Of a DNA stretch of 64,000 bases, positions 1 to 8,884 are shown piece after piece; the first letter of the stretch is position 1, and every line of letters starts with the position of its first letter. The stretch is from Sphingomonas sp. Root710 (lineage in GTDB: Bacteria > Pseudomonadota > Alphaproteobacteria > Sphingomonadales > Sphingomonadaceae): NCBI RefSeq assembly GCF_001429065.1, contig NZ_LMIB01000001.1, positions 381,933-445,932 on the forward strand. Direction: 5' to 3'. Made by a program: the position numbers and the translations under genes. Under the pieces are notes generated by a model. That model was not told where the DNA came from and did no database searches. It saw only the letters and a program-made list of their open reading frames with translations.

Positions 1-30
1 GGGGAGATAGATGGCGGGGAGATAGATGGC
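1..30. repeat. 15-bp tandem duplication in GGT copy 1
   Basis: The 15-mer GGGGAGATAGATGGC occurs twice back to back (1-15 and 16-30). The corresponding place in the second GGT copy (about 19533-19550) has it once. Fifteen bases keep the frame. Confidence 0.8.
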
Positions 31-148
31 GGCGTTCGAACTCCACCGGGCATATTCGTCGGCGAAGGCGGAGATGATGCTCGACATGAGCGGATACATG
101 ACGAAGCCGTCGCGGGCGAAGCGGATGGCTTCCTCGGCGACTTCGCCG

Positions 149-471
149 AAGGTCCTGGTGCCGAACCGGGAGAGGGCGGTGATCCAGGCATCGGGGGCTG
201 CGGGGACGACGGTGCGCAGGACGCCCTCGGGGATGGTGCCTGCCGCATGCCGGACGAAATAGTCGGGGGTGATGGCGCGTGGCCATGTTCCCAGGCCTGC
301 GAAAGGTCCTGGTGCCGAAGGTCCTGGTGCCGAACCTGGAGAGGGCGGTGATCCAGGCGTCGGGGGCCGCGGGGACGACGGTGCGCAGGACGCCCTCGGG
401 GATGGTGCCTGCCGCATGCCGGACGAAATAGTCGGGGGTGATGGCGCGTGGCCATGTTCCCAGGCCTGCGA
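149..471. repeat. 154-bp tandem duplication with an extra 15-bp piece
   Basis: Positions 149-302 and 318-471 are near-identical 154-bp units, with a few substitutions between them. They are separated by an extra 15-bp partial unit (303-317, AAGGTCCTGGTGCCG). The homologous stretch in the second GGT copy is present once. The net insertion is 169 bp, which is not a multiple of three, so the minus-strand reading frame is broken. Confidence 0.85.
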
Positions 472-978
472 TGGCATGGGTCTGTGCGGTTTCGGCGATG
501 CGGACCAGCATGGGGGCGACGCCTGCGAAATTGACTACGTCGCTCTGGACGACGGCAATGACGAGCCCGGCGGCGACACCGGCGTCGACCGCGTTGCCGC
601 CATTGTCGAGGATGCGGAACGCCGCCTGCGCGGCGAGGGGATGGCCGGCGGAGACCGCCTGGCGCGTGCCGCCTTGCAGCGGGCGGCTCAACTCCTTGAA
701 CGGGCTCTCCGTATTCCGCTGCGTCAGGCTCTTGCTGGCGTTTTCGATCTCGAAGCCTCCCGTAACTGATAAGCCGGCGGGTAACTCGCTTCAGCGATCA
801 CAGCCAATATCAACACTTCATGCGCTCAATTCAGCCTCGGTATTGGTGAAATGCACGACGGTCTGATAGGTAAGTAATATGGCCAAGTTTTCAGGATGGG
901 AGATGGTCGCCGGCCTCTCCCGATAGATCTGATAATCTTAGTCGCCTATGGATGATGTGCTCAGCTACAGGATTACAT

Positions 979-1377
979 ATGCACGTTATAAGGCTTGATC
1001 ACGCGACGATTAACACGTCCGATCTGCAGGCAAGTTTGAAGTTCTATGAGCATTTTCTGGGTATGAAGCCTGGTTTTCGACCACCGACCATTTCTATTGG
1101 TGGCGCCTGGCTTTATCCAGAGGGTGGGGACTATCCGATCCTGCATCTCATCGACAAGAAGCGGGAGGCGCGTGACAACAACTTCGACCATGTCGCATTC
1201 CGCTCGGTGGGATTGTACGACTATTTGGCCAAGGTGAAGGCAACCGGCGAATGGTATAACGCCATGCCGGTTCCCGAGACCACCCTGGTCCAAGTCCAGC
1301 ACCATGATCCAAACCATGTCCTGATCGAAGTCAATTTCGATAACGAGCCTATTCTGCCCGAGGACATCCGCTCATAA
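979..1377 (+). CDS. VOC (glyoxalase/dioxygenase fold) family protein
   Basis: A 132-aa protein with the single-domain vicinal-oxygen-chelate pattern: LDHATINTSDL near the N-terminus, a central FDHVAFR, and a C-terminal LIEVNF. The two histidines and the glutamate are the usual metal ligands of this fold. Members are glyoxalases, isomerases, epimerases or ring-cleaving dioxygenases, and nothing here fixes the reaction. ATG 979 is preferred over in-frame upstream starts (from 952) because the VOC domain begins right after it and CAGGAT lies just upstream. It is first in a plus-strand run with a carboxymuconolactone decarboxylase-like gene 29 bp downstream, which suggests they act on the same intermediate. 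Confidence 0.8.
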   Translation: MHVIRLDHATINTSDLQASLKFYEHFLGMKPGFRPPTISIGGAWLYPEGGDYPILHLIDKKREARDNNFDHVAFRSVGLYDYLAKVKATGEWYNAMPVPETTLVQVQHHDPNHVLIEVNFDNEPILPEDIRS

Positions 1378-1406
1378 CTCCGGCGGGCGAGGCGAACCGC
1401 TGCAAT

Positions 1407-1817
1407 GTGAGGGCATTGAGCCCAAGCGAGGAAGGATTTTTTACGGTGCTCGACGAAGAACATATCGCCCATGGCCGGGCGATCCGCGCCGAGGTGATCG
1501 GTCATGACGTCATCGAGGCCGTCTATGCAGCGGCTGACGATCTCGAAATCGATCAGCAGGATTATGTCAGCGCTTATTCCTGGGGCGAGGTCTTCAACCG
1601 GCCCGGCCTGTCCAAGCAGACGCGTTTGTTGATCAATATCGCGGCATTGGCCACCATGGGGGAGCGCGACACGCTCAAGAACCATGTGCGCGCCGCGATC
1701 CGATTGGGCTGCAGCCCAACAGAAATCCGGGAGGCGATCATCCAGGCCGGAACTTGCGCCGGGCCGATCCGGGCGGCGCATGCATGCCGTGCGGCCGCTG
1801 CGGCGCTGCGGGACTAG
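1407..1817 (+). CDS. Carboxymuconolactone decarboxylase/AhpD-like protein
   Basis: A 136-aa all-helical protein of the CMD family. The core runs YSWGEVFNRPGLSKQTRLLIN, then ALATMGERDTLKNHVRAAIRLGCSPTEIREAI. This is the arrangement of 4-carboxymuconolactone decarboxylase (LSLRDRSLITVA-type, followed by HxxxAlxxG). The tail reads TCAGPIRAAHACRAA, with no AhpD CxxC redox pair, so a decarboxylase or lyase role is more likely than peroxidase reduction. The start is GTG 1407, which has a weak ribosome binding site, so it is uncertain. It lies 29 bp after the VOC gene and about 210 bp before the GGT-like gene. The true substrate is unknown. Confidence 0.8.
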   Translation: MRALSPSEEGFFTVLDEEHIAHGRAIRAEVIGHDVIEAVYAAADDLEIDQQDYVSAYSWGEVFNRPGLSKQTRLLINIAALATMGERDTLKNHVRAAIRLGCSPTEIREAIIQAGTCAGPIRAAHACRAAAAALRD

Positions 1818-2029
1818 GGCGGACACGGCGCAGCGCATCCGAGCCCGGGCCCGTGGCTCCAAGTGACTTTGGCGGTGCCGCTTACGGATGAACGTCGAGC
1901 ATCGTTCAGATGATTATTGAGTATTGGCGTCCGCTGGGGATTGGCCCGATTGCCCTCGCCAAGCAGTGACGCGCGGGCGATGTTCAAAGCTGTTTTTGCA
2001 CATCGCTTTCGGCAAACCCGAGGGTTCGT

Positions 2030-3838
2030 ATGACCGACGAGACTTTTACCGCACGCCCCAACCTGTCAGGCACGATGGGCGCCGTCGCTTCGACCCATTG
2101 GCTGGCCTCTGCCGTCGGAATGAGGCTGCTGGAAGCTGGCGGCAACGCTTTCGATGCTGCGGTCGCGGCGGGCTTCACGCTGCAGGTCGTCGAGCCTCAT
2201 CTCAATGGCCCCGGAGGGGATTCGACGATCATCGTCTCCCGCGCGTCGGATGCCAGGCCTTCTGTCATCTGCGGTCAGGGACCGGCACCGCTGGCGGCGA
2301 CCATCGCCCATTTCGAGGCGCTCGGGCTGGACAGCATTCCCGGTACGGGTCTTCTCGCCGCCTGCACGCCGGGCGCTTTCGGCGCCTGGCTCGTAATGCT
2401 GCGCGACTTCGGTACGCAGACGCTGCGTTCCGTCCTGTCGCCGGCCATCGAATATGCGCTTGAAGGCCATCCGCTATTGGGGCAGGCGGCCGGTGTCATC
2501 GCCAGCGTGGCGGACCTGTTTCGCGACGAATGGACGACGTCAGCCGAGGTATTTCTGCCGGGAGGAGCGGTGCCGCTGGCGACGCGCCTTTTCCGCAACC
2601 GCCCGCTGGGTGACTTCTATCTGCGTCTGCTGGAGCATGCGGAGAGCGTCAGCCCCGATCGCGAGAGGCAGATCGAAGCGGCGCTGTCCTATTGGTACGA
2701 AGGCCCGGTCGCCGAAGCAATCGACCGCTTCTGCCGTGATACGGCGGCGCTGGACGTCAGTGGGCGAAAGCATCATGGCCTGCTGACGGCCGCAGATCTC
2801 AATGGCTGGCGTCCCCCCATCGAGGCGCCGCTGAGCACGCACTATCGCGGCTACGAAATTTTCAAATGCGGCGTCTGGAGCCAGGGGCCGACCATGCTGA
2901 TGGCGCTCCAGATCCTCGAGACGTTCGATCTGTCGACGCTGGACCGCAATGGCGCTCGGTTCGTGCACCTCGTCATCGAGGCGATCAAACTTGCCATGGC
3001 CGATCGGGATGCCTGGCTGGGCGATGCGGCCGATGTACCGATCGCAGCTCTGCTCGACCCAAGCTATGCGCGGGAGCGGGCAGGGCTCATCGGGGATCGT
3101 GCCAGCATGGACCTTCAGCCGGGGCGGCCGAACGGCCTGACCCCTGTCGTTCCCTTCAGCGGCGAACGCCGCGGTGCAGCCACGTACGTCCCCGGCGGCG
3201 GAGAGCCGACTTTCCGTCGCGATACCGCGATACGCGACACGCAGCGGGGCGATACATGCCATGTCGACGTCGTCGATCGCTGGGGCAACGCGGTCGCCGC
3301 GACGCCCTCCGGCGGATGGCTCCAATCCAGTCCCCTCATTCCCGAGCTTGGCTTCGCGCTGGGTACGAGACTGCAGATGGCCGCTCTCGAGCCAGGCCAC
3401 GCCAATTCGCTGATGCCGGGCAAGCGGCCGCGCACTTCCCTGACGCCCACGCTGATAAGCCGGGACGGAAAGCCCTATATGGCATTGGGCTCCCCGGGCG
3501 GTGATCAGCAGGAGCAGTGGTCGCTTCAGCTGGTGCTCAACCACATCGATTTCGGCATGGCGATCCAGCAGGGAATCGAGGCTCCCGCCTTCCATACCGA
3601 CCATCTCGTCGGCAGCTTTTGGCCGCGCACCACGGCGTTGGGAGCAATGACGGTGGAGGGACGCTTCCCGGAAGGGACGATCGCCGAACTCAGGGAGATG
3701 GGGCATGAGGTCACTGTCGGCGGGCCATGGTCGGAGGGCCGATTGTCGGCATGTTCCTATGAGCTGGAGGATGGCACTCCGGTCATCCGTGCGGGCGCCA
3801 ATCCGCGTGGCATGCAGGGCTACGCGATAGCGCGTTAA
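2030..3838 (+). CDS. Gamma-glutamyltransferase-like Ntn-hydrolase (intact)
   Basis: A 602-aa protein, close to the usual GGT length. N-terminal signatures are STHWLASAVGMRLLEAGGNAFDAAVAAGF and NGPGGDS. The autoprocessing and catalytic threonine is probably Thr409 in GDTCHVDVVDRWGN, followed by TPSGGW, the MPGKRPRTSLTPTL stretch and GSPGGDQQ. The family self-cleaves into two chains and then hydrolyses or transfers acyl groups from amides, classically gamma-glutamyl bonds. No signal peptide is evident, so it may be cytoplasmic. In this operon-like run (VOC, CMD, GGT, FAD monooxygenase, receptor) it may cleave an amide bond of the imported substrate. Its close relatives in the window are the two GGT copies at 1-849 and 18295-20250, but it is clearly a different paralogue. 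Confidence 0.9.
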   Translation: MTDETFTARPNLSGTMGAVASTHWLASAVGMRLLEAGGNAFDAAVAAGFTLQVVEPHLNGPGGDSTIIVSRASDARPSVICGQGPAPLAATIAHFEALGLDSIPGTGLLAACTPGAFGAWLVMLRDFGTQTLRSVLSPAIEYALEGHPLLGQAAGVIASVADLFRDEWTTSAEVFLPGGAVPLATRLFRNRPLGDFYLRLLEHAESVSPDRERQIEAALSYWYEGPVAEAIDRFCRDTAALDVSGRKHHGLLTAADLNGWRPPIEAPLSTHYRGYEIFKCGVWSQGPTMLMALQILETFDLSTLDRNGARFVHLVIEAIKLAMADRDAWLGDAADVPIAALLDPSYARERAGLIGDRASMDLQPGRPNGLTPVVPFSGERRGAATYVPGGGEPTFRRDTAIRDTQRGDTCHVDVVDRWGNAVAATPSGGWLQSSPLIPELGFALGTRLQMAALEPGHANSLMPGKRPRTSLTPTLISRDGKPYMALGSPGGDQQEQWSLQLVLNHIDFGMAIQQGIEAPAFHTDHLVGSFWPRTTALGAMTVEGRFPEGTIAELREMGHEVTVGGPWSEGRLSACSYELEDGTPVIRAGANPRGMQGYAIAR

Positions 3839-4032
3839 CCGGGGAATTTCGTTCGGCCAAGAGCCGATCATTGTTGACGATATATTTAAGAAACACGTGT
3901 GTATCCTATTGACAGAAACCCGCTGAAGGATCACGACTAGGTCATGCACCAGCTGACGGGACTCCCTGCTGCGTGAAGCGCGCCCCAGGGAAGTTCTGAA
4001 GCTGATCCATTCTACCGATGAGGGAGAGCATT

Positions 4033-5253
4033 ATGAGCGAGCGAGCCGTTAAAAATGTCCTGGTTTCCGGCGCGAGCATCTCCGGACCGGCTTTGGGCCA
4101 TTGGCTGACCCATTATGGCATCAACACCACGATCGTCGAAAAGTCCTCATATCTGCGCGGCGGCGGCTATCCCATCGATATTCGGGGAACCGCTCGCGAC
4201 GTCGTCGAACGCATGGGCCTGTATGAGGCCTTGAAGGCCAAGCATGTCGACTCGCAATATGCGAGCTTCATCGACGCCAGCGGCGGCATCATCGCCAAGA
4301 TCAAGCCCGAGGCCCTGTCCGGTGGCGTCAGGGGCCAGGATATCGAAATCCGGCGGGGCGACCTGGCGGAGGCGCTGTTCGAGGCGACAAAGGACAAGGT
4401 GACCTATCGGTTCAACGATTCCATCGCCGCGCTGAAGGAAGTGTCGGACGGCGTAGAGGTAACTTTCGCTAACGGCGATACCGCCAAATATGACATCGTC
4501 ATCGGTTCCGATGGTCTTCATTCCCACACCCGCAATCTCGTGCTCGGCATTCACGAGGAATTCGAACGCTATATGGGGCAGTGCTTCGCAGGCTTTTCCG
4601 TCCCCAACACGTTCGGGCTGGATCGCGAGTCGGTGGCCTGCACCCTGCCGGCCCGCTCGGTAATCCTGAACGCGACGAAGGACAGTGACCGCGTCCATGT
4701 GTTCCTCTGCTTCCGGCAGGAGGAATCGCCCTTCGCCAAATATGAGCTCATGAGCGATGCGGACAAGCGCAACCTCACGGCGGAAAAGTACAAGGGCATC
4801 GAGTCCTGGATCATTCCCCAGCTTGTCGAAGAGATGAAAAAGGCGGAAGATCTGTTCTTCGATTCCGTGAGCCAGATCCACTTGCCGGCCTGGTCGAAGG
4901 GCCGTGTCGCGCTTGCCGGCGACGCCGCCCACGCCACGTCCTTCTTCTCTGGCCAGGGGTCCAGCATGGCTCTGGTGAGCGCCTATATGCTGGCCGGCGA
5001 GCTGGCCACGAAACCCGATTATCGGTCGGCGTTCGCGGCCTATGAGGCCCTGACCCGACCCTTTGTCGAGCTCAATCAGTCGCTGGTGAAGGTCGGTGAA
5101 AAGTTCCTCCGGCCGGATACTCAGGAAGAACTGGACATGCGGAACGAGGCTCTTCGGGAGATGGCCAATCAGGAAGTCAACGAGGAGGTGAATCCGGTGG
5201 AAGCCGAGTCACGTGAGGCGCATAGCGCCCTGACGCTGCCGGATTATGTTTAA
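4033..5253 (+). CDS. FAD-dependent monooxygenase (PHBH/TetX-like fold)
   Basis: A 406-aa group A flavoprotein hydroxylase. It has an N-terminal dinucleotide-binding VSGASISGPALGHWL, the central DG motif VIGSDGLHSHTR, and the GD motif RVALAGDAAHATSFFSGQGSS that binds the FAD ribityl and phosphate. These enzymes hydroxylate aromatic or enol substrates with NAD(P)H and O2. ATG 4033 is chosen over the in-frame ATG 4018 because GAGGGAGA sits about 7 bp upstream of it. It lies about 190 bp after the GGT-like gene, and a related enzyme (23838-24947) occupies the second, paralogous unit. The similarity to TetX is at fold level only; there is no reason to call it a resistance gene. Confidence 0.9.
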   Translation: MSERAVKNVLVSGASISGPALGHWLTHYGINTTIVEKSSYLRGGGYPIDIRGTARDVVERMGLYEALKAKHVDSQYASFIDASGGIIAKIKPEALSGGVRGQDIEIRRGDLAEALFEATKDKVTYRFNDSIAALKEVSDGVEVTFANGDTAKYDIVIGSDGLHSHTRNLVLGIHEEFERYMGQCFAGFSVPNTFGLDRESVACTLPARSVILNATKDSDRVHVFLCFRQEESPFAKYELMSDADKRNLTAEKYKGIESWIIPQLVEEMKKAEDLFFDSVSQIHLPAWSKGRVALAGDAAHATSFFSGQGSSMALVSAYMLAGELATKPDYRSAFAAYEALTRPFVELNQSLVKVGEKFLRPDTQEELDMRNEALREMANQEVNEEVNPVEAESREAHSALTLPDYV

Positions 5254-5621
5254 ACCGCAAGAAGCGCCGGGAAAGCAGCGTCAACCCTAAAGAAAATCCG
5301 ATCGTCATGCTGGCTGGGGGCGGCGCCCGCCGAATGCGGTGGCGCGCTCCCTGTCGCGACGCGGCAATATGTCTGCGTCATCCGGGTTACCGAATGCCTG
5401 CCACGAATAGGGCCCATGATTAAGTAGTAAGCGATAGTTTCCGTAATATCGCTATCCTCGGTTGGAGGAATTGCAGCCAGGCATATTCCGAGTGGACGTG
5501 ACTGGCGAAGCCTATGGCGAAATCTCGCCGTGCTGCGCAGTTTCTGAAGTACATCGACGTATAGCTAAAATAATAAAACCTAATGTTGTGCGGGGTAGTG
5601 ATATAATAAAAGGGAATTTTC
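5254..5621. other. Intergenic leader upstream of the first receptor
   Basis: There are 368 bp without a credible gene. It contains the 64-bp element shared with the second receptor (5397-5460) and an AT-rich stretch (about 5560-5610) suitable for a promoter. The receptor's ribosome binding site AAAGGGA lies just before 5622. Confidence 0.6.
5397..5460 (+). promoter_or_regulatory. 64-bp element shared by two receptor promoters
   Basis: This segment aligns without gaps in overall length to 20313-20376, upstream of the paralogous receptor. The core CATGATTAAGTAGTAAG is identical, and the flanks CCTGC-ACGAATA and GTTTC...GCTATC are conserved. The sequence between element and start codon is otherwise poorly conserved. 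That suggests a promoter or operator under selection, although residual homology from the duplication is possible. Confidence 0.6.
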
Positions 5622-7790
5622 ATGCGTTATAATAGCATTTCTCTTGGGTTCGGTGACGTTGCTTCCAGGTTCGCCGCAGCTGCCGCGGGTGGCGGTCTGA
5701 TGATTGGTGCCTCTGCGATTGCCCTGGCGCTTTCGGCGAGCCCGGCCAGCGCCCAGCAGGCTGCCGCCGCTCCGTCCGACAACCACGATGCCGTCGCCGA
5801 TGAGATCGTCGTGCAGGCACGTAAGCGCGATGAGGTGCTTTCGAAAATTCCCGAAACGATCAGTGTCGTGACGGCCGCGCAGATTGTGAAGGCAGGCGTC
5901 AAAGGCATCGACGATATCGGGCGCCTGACCCCCAATGTCAGGCTCAATCGCAAGCAGGACAATGAGCCCAACGTCGTGATCCGCGGCGTTGGTTCGTTCG
6001 GCAACACGCAGGGCGTGGGCTTCTACATCGACGATGTGCAGAATTTCACCGACCAGACTGCCGCGGTGGAAGATGTCGAGCGCATCGACATCCTCAAGGG
6101 GCCGCAGGGCACGCTCTATGGCGGCAGCAACGTCGGCGGCGCCATCAAATATGTGATGGTCAAACCCGGCAACGAACTCAGCATGCAGGCAAAGGCCGAA
6201 TACGGCACGTTCGACACCACCAACCTGTTTGGCGCACTGAACGTGCCGGTCACCGATGCATTGGCGGTGCGGGTGTCCAGCTATTATAATCGCACGGACG
6301 GCTTCGTCAGGAACATATTCCTGAACAGGCAATCCGACGCGATGAAGGAATGGGGTATCCGCGGGGCGGTCCGCTGGACACCGGTCGACGCGCTGACGGT
6401 CGACCTCAGCTACCGGCACAATGAGCTCAATACCGGTGGCAACGTTTTCGTGGTCTTCCCCAATAGCGACTATCTCCGCGAGGTGTCGTATAACGCACAG
6501 GGCTTTTCGAAGCGCGTCGTCGATGGCGGCATCCTGACCGCCAAATATGGCATGGAATTCGCCGATCTGACGTCGGTCACGTCATACACCCGCCGGAAGG
6601 CGTCCTTTCAGACCGACTCGGATTACTCGCCCGCCGACCTCCTGTTGACGTCCACGCCCTTCCCGAACAAGACCAAGGTCTTCACGCAGGAGTTGCGGCT
6701 TTCGTCTTCGGGAGATGGCCCGTTCACGTGGCTGGTCGGCGCCTATTATGCGCAGATCGACGATGCGAGCCCGCTGTCTCACACTAACCTGCAGCTTGGT
6801 GCCGACACGCCGCAAGAGCTGATAGATGCGTTCGGGCTTCCGTTCGTGCCGTTTGAATTTCCGCTCTACAATGTCTCTTCGAAGTTTCGGCAGAAGGCGC
6901 TGTTCGGCACCTTCGGCTATCGCACCGGCCCCTTCAAGGTTGAGGCGGGCTTACGCGTCGGACGCAGCGAGTTCCGGGAGACGTTCCTGGACGCTGCGGT
7001 CACCGCGAAATCGAACGGCACCAAACTGCTGCCGAAGCTCACCCTTTCCTACGATGTCGACAATAATACGATATTGTACGGAAATATCGGGGTCGGCTCG
7101 GAGCCGGGCCGCGTGAACATCACCAGCCCGCTTCCGTACAAGGCCGAACAGGCGACGAGCGTGGAACTGGGTGTAAAGGGAACGACGCTCGATCGCCGGC
7201 TCAGCTTCGATCTGGCGGCCTTTTATATCGACTATAAGAACCGGCAGCTCGAATCCCAGTTCCTGGACGCCAACGGCGTTCTGACCGAAGGGATCACCAA
7301 TATCGGCAAGTCGCGCGGCTATGGTATCGAGGCGGGCGTCACCTATCGCCCGGTTCGTGACCTGACCTTCGCCGTTTCCGGGGGGTATCTCTACTCAAAG
7401 TGGCACGACAAGAGCGCCCTGTTCCAGTTTCAGCCGGTGGACGGGCTGAACATCCCGAACGCTCCGAAGTTCAGCGGCAGCGCGAGCGTCGATTACACCA
7501 GGGATCTGGGCGGCGATTTCAGCTTGGGATTGCGCGCGGACGTCAGCCATACCGGTGCATTCTATTGGGACGTCCTGAACACCGGGAAGCAGAAGTCCTA
7601 TGACATCGTGAATCTGCGCGCCTCCCTGGGGCAATCCGACGCGGGATGGGAGTTCGCCATCCGCGGCGACAATGTGTTCAACAAGAAATATTATAATGAC
7701 GTGGTCCCCAATATTTTCGGACCCGGCCTGAGTGCCGGTGCTCCGGGGCGGCCAGCTACCGTGACCGCATCGATCAGTCTGAAATATTGA
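5622..7790 (+). CDS. TonB-dependent outer membrane receptor (paralogue 1)
   Basis: A 722-aa receptor with a signal peptide (hydrophobic stretch ending SASPASAQQ) and a TonB-box-like DEIVVQARKRDEVLSKIPETISVVTA. The plug domain contains PNVVIRGVGSFGNTQGVGFYIDDVQ and IDILKGPQGTLYGGSNVGGAIKYV. The beta-barrel ends in the terminal aromatic SLKY. It imports a substrate across the outer membrane using TonB-ExbBD energy. The style is that of the sphingomonad receptors for organic catabolites, not of classic siderophore receptors. A good ribosome binding site (AAAGGGA) precedes ATG 5622. It is strongly similar along its whole length to the receptor at 20687-22846, with shared upstream DNA. Its place before SDR and sarcosine oxidase genes suggests that it brings in their substrate. 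Confidence 0.95.
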   Translation: MRYNSISLGFGDVASRFAAAAAGGGLMIGASAIALALSASPASAQQAAAAPSDNHDAVADEIVVQARKRDEVLSKIPETISVVTAAQIVKAGVKGIDDIGRLTPNVRLNRKQDNEPNVVIRGVGSFGNTQGVGFYIDDVQNFTDQTAAVEDVERIDILKGPQGTLYGGSNVGGAIKYVMVKPGNELSMQAKAEYGTFDTTNLFGALNVPVTDALAVRVSSYYNRTDGFVRNIFLNRQSDAMKEWGIRGAVRWTPVDALTVDLSYRHNELNTGGNVFVVFPNSDYLREVSYNAQGFSKRVVDGGILTAKYGMEFADLTSVTSYTRRKASFQTDSDYSPADLLLTSTPFPNKTKVFTQELRLSSSGDGPFTWLVGAYYAQIDDASPLSHTNLQLGADTPQELIDAFGLPFVPFEFPLYNVSSKFRQKALFGTFGYRTGPFKVEAGLRVGRSEFRETFLDAAVTAKSNGTKLLPKLTLSYDVDNNTILYGNIGVGSEPGRVNITSPLPYKAEQATSVELGVKGTTLDRRLSFDLAAFYIDYKNRQLESQFLDANGVLTEGITNIGKSRGYGIEAGVTYRPVRDLTFAVSGGYLYSKWHDKSALFQFQPVDGLNIPNAPKFSGSASVDYTRDLGGDFSLGLRADVSHTGAFYWDVLNTGKQKSYDIVNLRASLGQSDAGWEFAIRGDNVFNKKYYNDVVPNIFGPGLSAGAPGRPATVTASISLKY

Positions 7791-7804
7791 TGCGGTCGGG
7801 AGGC

Positions 7805-7833
7805 TCGTGACCTGCAAAGGGGGCAGGTCACGG
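7805..7833 (+). terminator. Terminator-like hairpin after the first receptor
   Basis: Inverted repeat CGTGACCTGC / GCAGGTCACG with a 7-nt loop, 15 bp after the receptor stop codon. No T-run follows, so termination efficiency is uncertain. A comparable hairpin follows the paralogous receptor at 22858-22889. Confidence 0.6.
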
Positions 7834-7921
7834 GCCCCCTGCGGACGCTTCGATCCCTCCACGCGCTCAATGATCGCAAGGACGGTGCCGAGGTTCCACA
7901 GCGGTTTCCGAGCTGGAAATG

Positions 7922-7959
7922 AACAGGATGATCGGCGGAACTCCGCCGATCATCCTGTT
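7922..7959. terminator. Long perfect hairpin, 18-bp stem
   Basis: AACAGGATGATCGGCGGA is followed after two bases by its exact reverse complement (7942-7959). No T-run follows. It lies in the 230-bp gap between the receptor and the SDR gene. It could stop or attenuate read-through in either direction, or act as an mRNA stability or processing element. Confidence 0.6.
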
Positions 7960-8020
7960 GCCGTCGGCCAACCGTCAAGACGGTGACGCAGCGTTTGAAT
8001 CGAACCAGGCAGGGCAGAAC

Positions 8021-8845
8021 ATGACGACATATTCTCTACCCAAGGAATTCTCGTTCTCGGGAAAGCGCGTCCTGGTCTGCGGTGGCGGCGGTTCCGGGAT
8101 AGGATCGCATGTCGTCGATATCCTGTCGGAGCTGGGCGCGGAGATCCACGTCTTCGATCTTCAGGAGCCGACCGCGGACGTAGCCTCCTATCGCTCGGTC
8201 GATCTCAGCGATCCGGATGCGGGCATGGCCGCGGTCGAGGCCATCGGTCAGCCGTTCGATGTGCTGATCAACGCACAAGGTCTGTTCAAGGAAGGGCTTG
8301 CGGTCCAGGTGGTTCGCACGAACTTCATCGGGCTGAGGGCGGTGGCGGACAAGGTGCTGGAGTCGATGCCGGCCGGCGGTGCCGTCGTCTCGATCGCAAC
8401 CCAATTGCCGCCGCTGCCGTCGGACCTTTCCGAGATGCGGAAGTTCATCGACTTGCCGCATTCCGAAGCGATCGAATATTGCGAGACGCACCCGGAAGAG
8501 ATCGGGGACGGTTACGGGTTCTCGAAATTTCGTCTGGCGGTGTGGTCACTCGACGCGGCTTTGGCCAACGCGAAGCGTGGTATTCGCGTCAACCTCGTCT
8601 ATCCGGGGCGCACCGACAGCCCTCTGCTGAACAACTTCATTCGCGATGACGGCCCCATGGCACGGCAGCGGCAGGCATCGGGCCATATCGAACTTGTTTC
8701 GAGCGTGATCGGGCGCATTGCCCATGCGCGCGAAGTTGCCTGGCCGGTCGTGTTTCTCGCCAGCGATGCCGCCAGCTACATCACGGGCGCACGTCTTCCG
8801 GTCGAGGGCGGTTTTCTGACGGCCGCCGAACTCGGCCGGCTATAA
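8021..8845 (+). CDS. Short-chain dehydrogenase/reductase (SDR)
   Basis: A 274-aa classical SDR. The glycine-rich cofactor motif is VCGGGGSGIGSHVV (about residues 18-31) and the NNAG-like motif is LINAQG. A serine sits in VVSIATQ and the active-site pair is YGFSK, then NLVYPGRTDSPL and a C-terminal FLASDAASYITGARLPVEGG. The inserted segment between the serine strand and YxxxK resembles the 3-alpha-hydroxysteroid dehydrogenase/carbonyl reductase subfamily. It oxidises an alcohol or reduces a ketone with NAD(P)(H). ATG 8021 is chosen because the domain starts directly after it. It ends 39 bp before soxB and may share its transcript. The substrate is unknown. Confidence 0.9.
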   Translation: MTTYSLPKEFSFSGKRVLVCGGGGSGIGSHVVDILSELGAEIHVFDLQEPTADVASYRSVDLSDPDAGMAAVEAIGQPFDVLINAQGLFKEGLAVQVVRTNFIGLRAVADKVLESMPAGGAVVSIATQLPPLPSDLSEMRKFIDLPHSEAIEYCETHPEEIGDGYGFSKFRLAVWSLDAALANAKRGIRVNLVYPGRTDSPLLNNFIRDDGPMARQRQASGHIELVSSVIGRIAHAREVAWPVVFLASDAASYITGARLPVEGGFLTAAELGRL

Positions 8846-8884
8846 TGGCGCATTATCAATCAAGATGTTCATAGGGAGCAGCCG

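Larger units (their letters stand above)
1..849 (-). pseudogene. Broken 5' part of a GGT-like gene (copy 1)
   Basis: Read on the minus strand, this segment matches the first third of the GGT-like gene at 18295-20250, including about 80 bp upstream of its start; similarity ends at 849 / 20283. The shared protein stretch runs from the N-terminus through GTWPRAITPDYF and PDAWITALSRFGTRTF. The copy cannot be translated intact. One C is missing in the run near 757-760 compared with the other copy, and a 169-bp tandem insertion (around 149-471) shifts the frame. It also differs by scattered substitutions, so it is a diverged paralogue and not an identical repeat. The 3' part lies outside the window, so its full extent is unknown. 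Sequencing or assembly error is a possible alternative cause of the breaks. Confidence 0.8.

Noticed and set aside
4033-5253. TetX-type tetracycline resistance gene
   Set aside because: Only the general flavin-hydroxylase fold is shared; the context is catabolic, as for the related gene at 23838-24947.
8846-8884. Glycine riboswitch ahead of the sarcosine oxidase genes
   Set aside because: The gap is only 39 bp and shows no aptamer-like structure.
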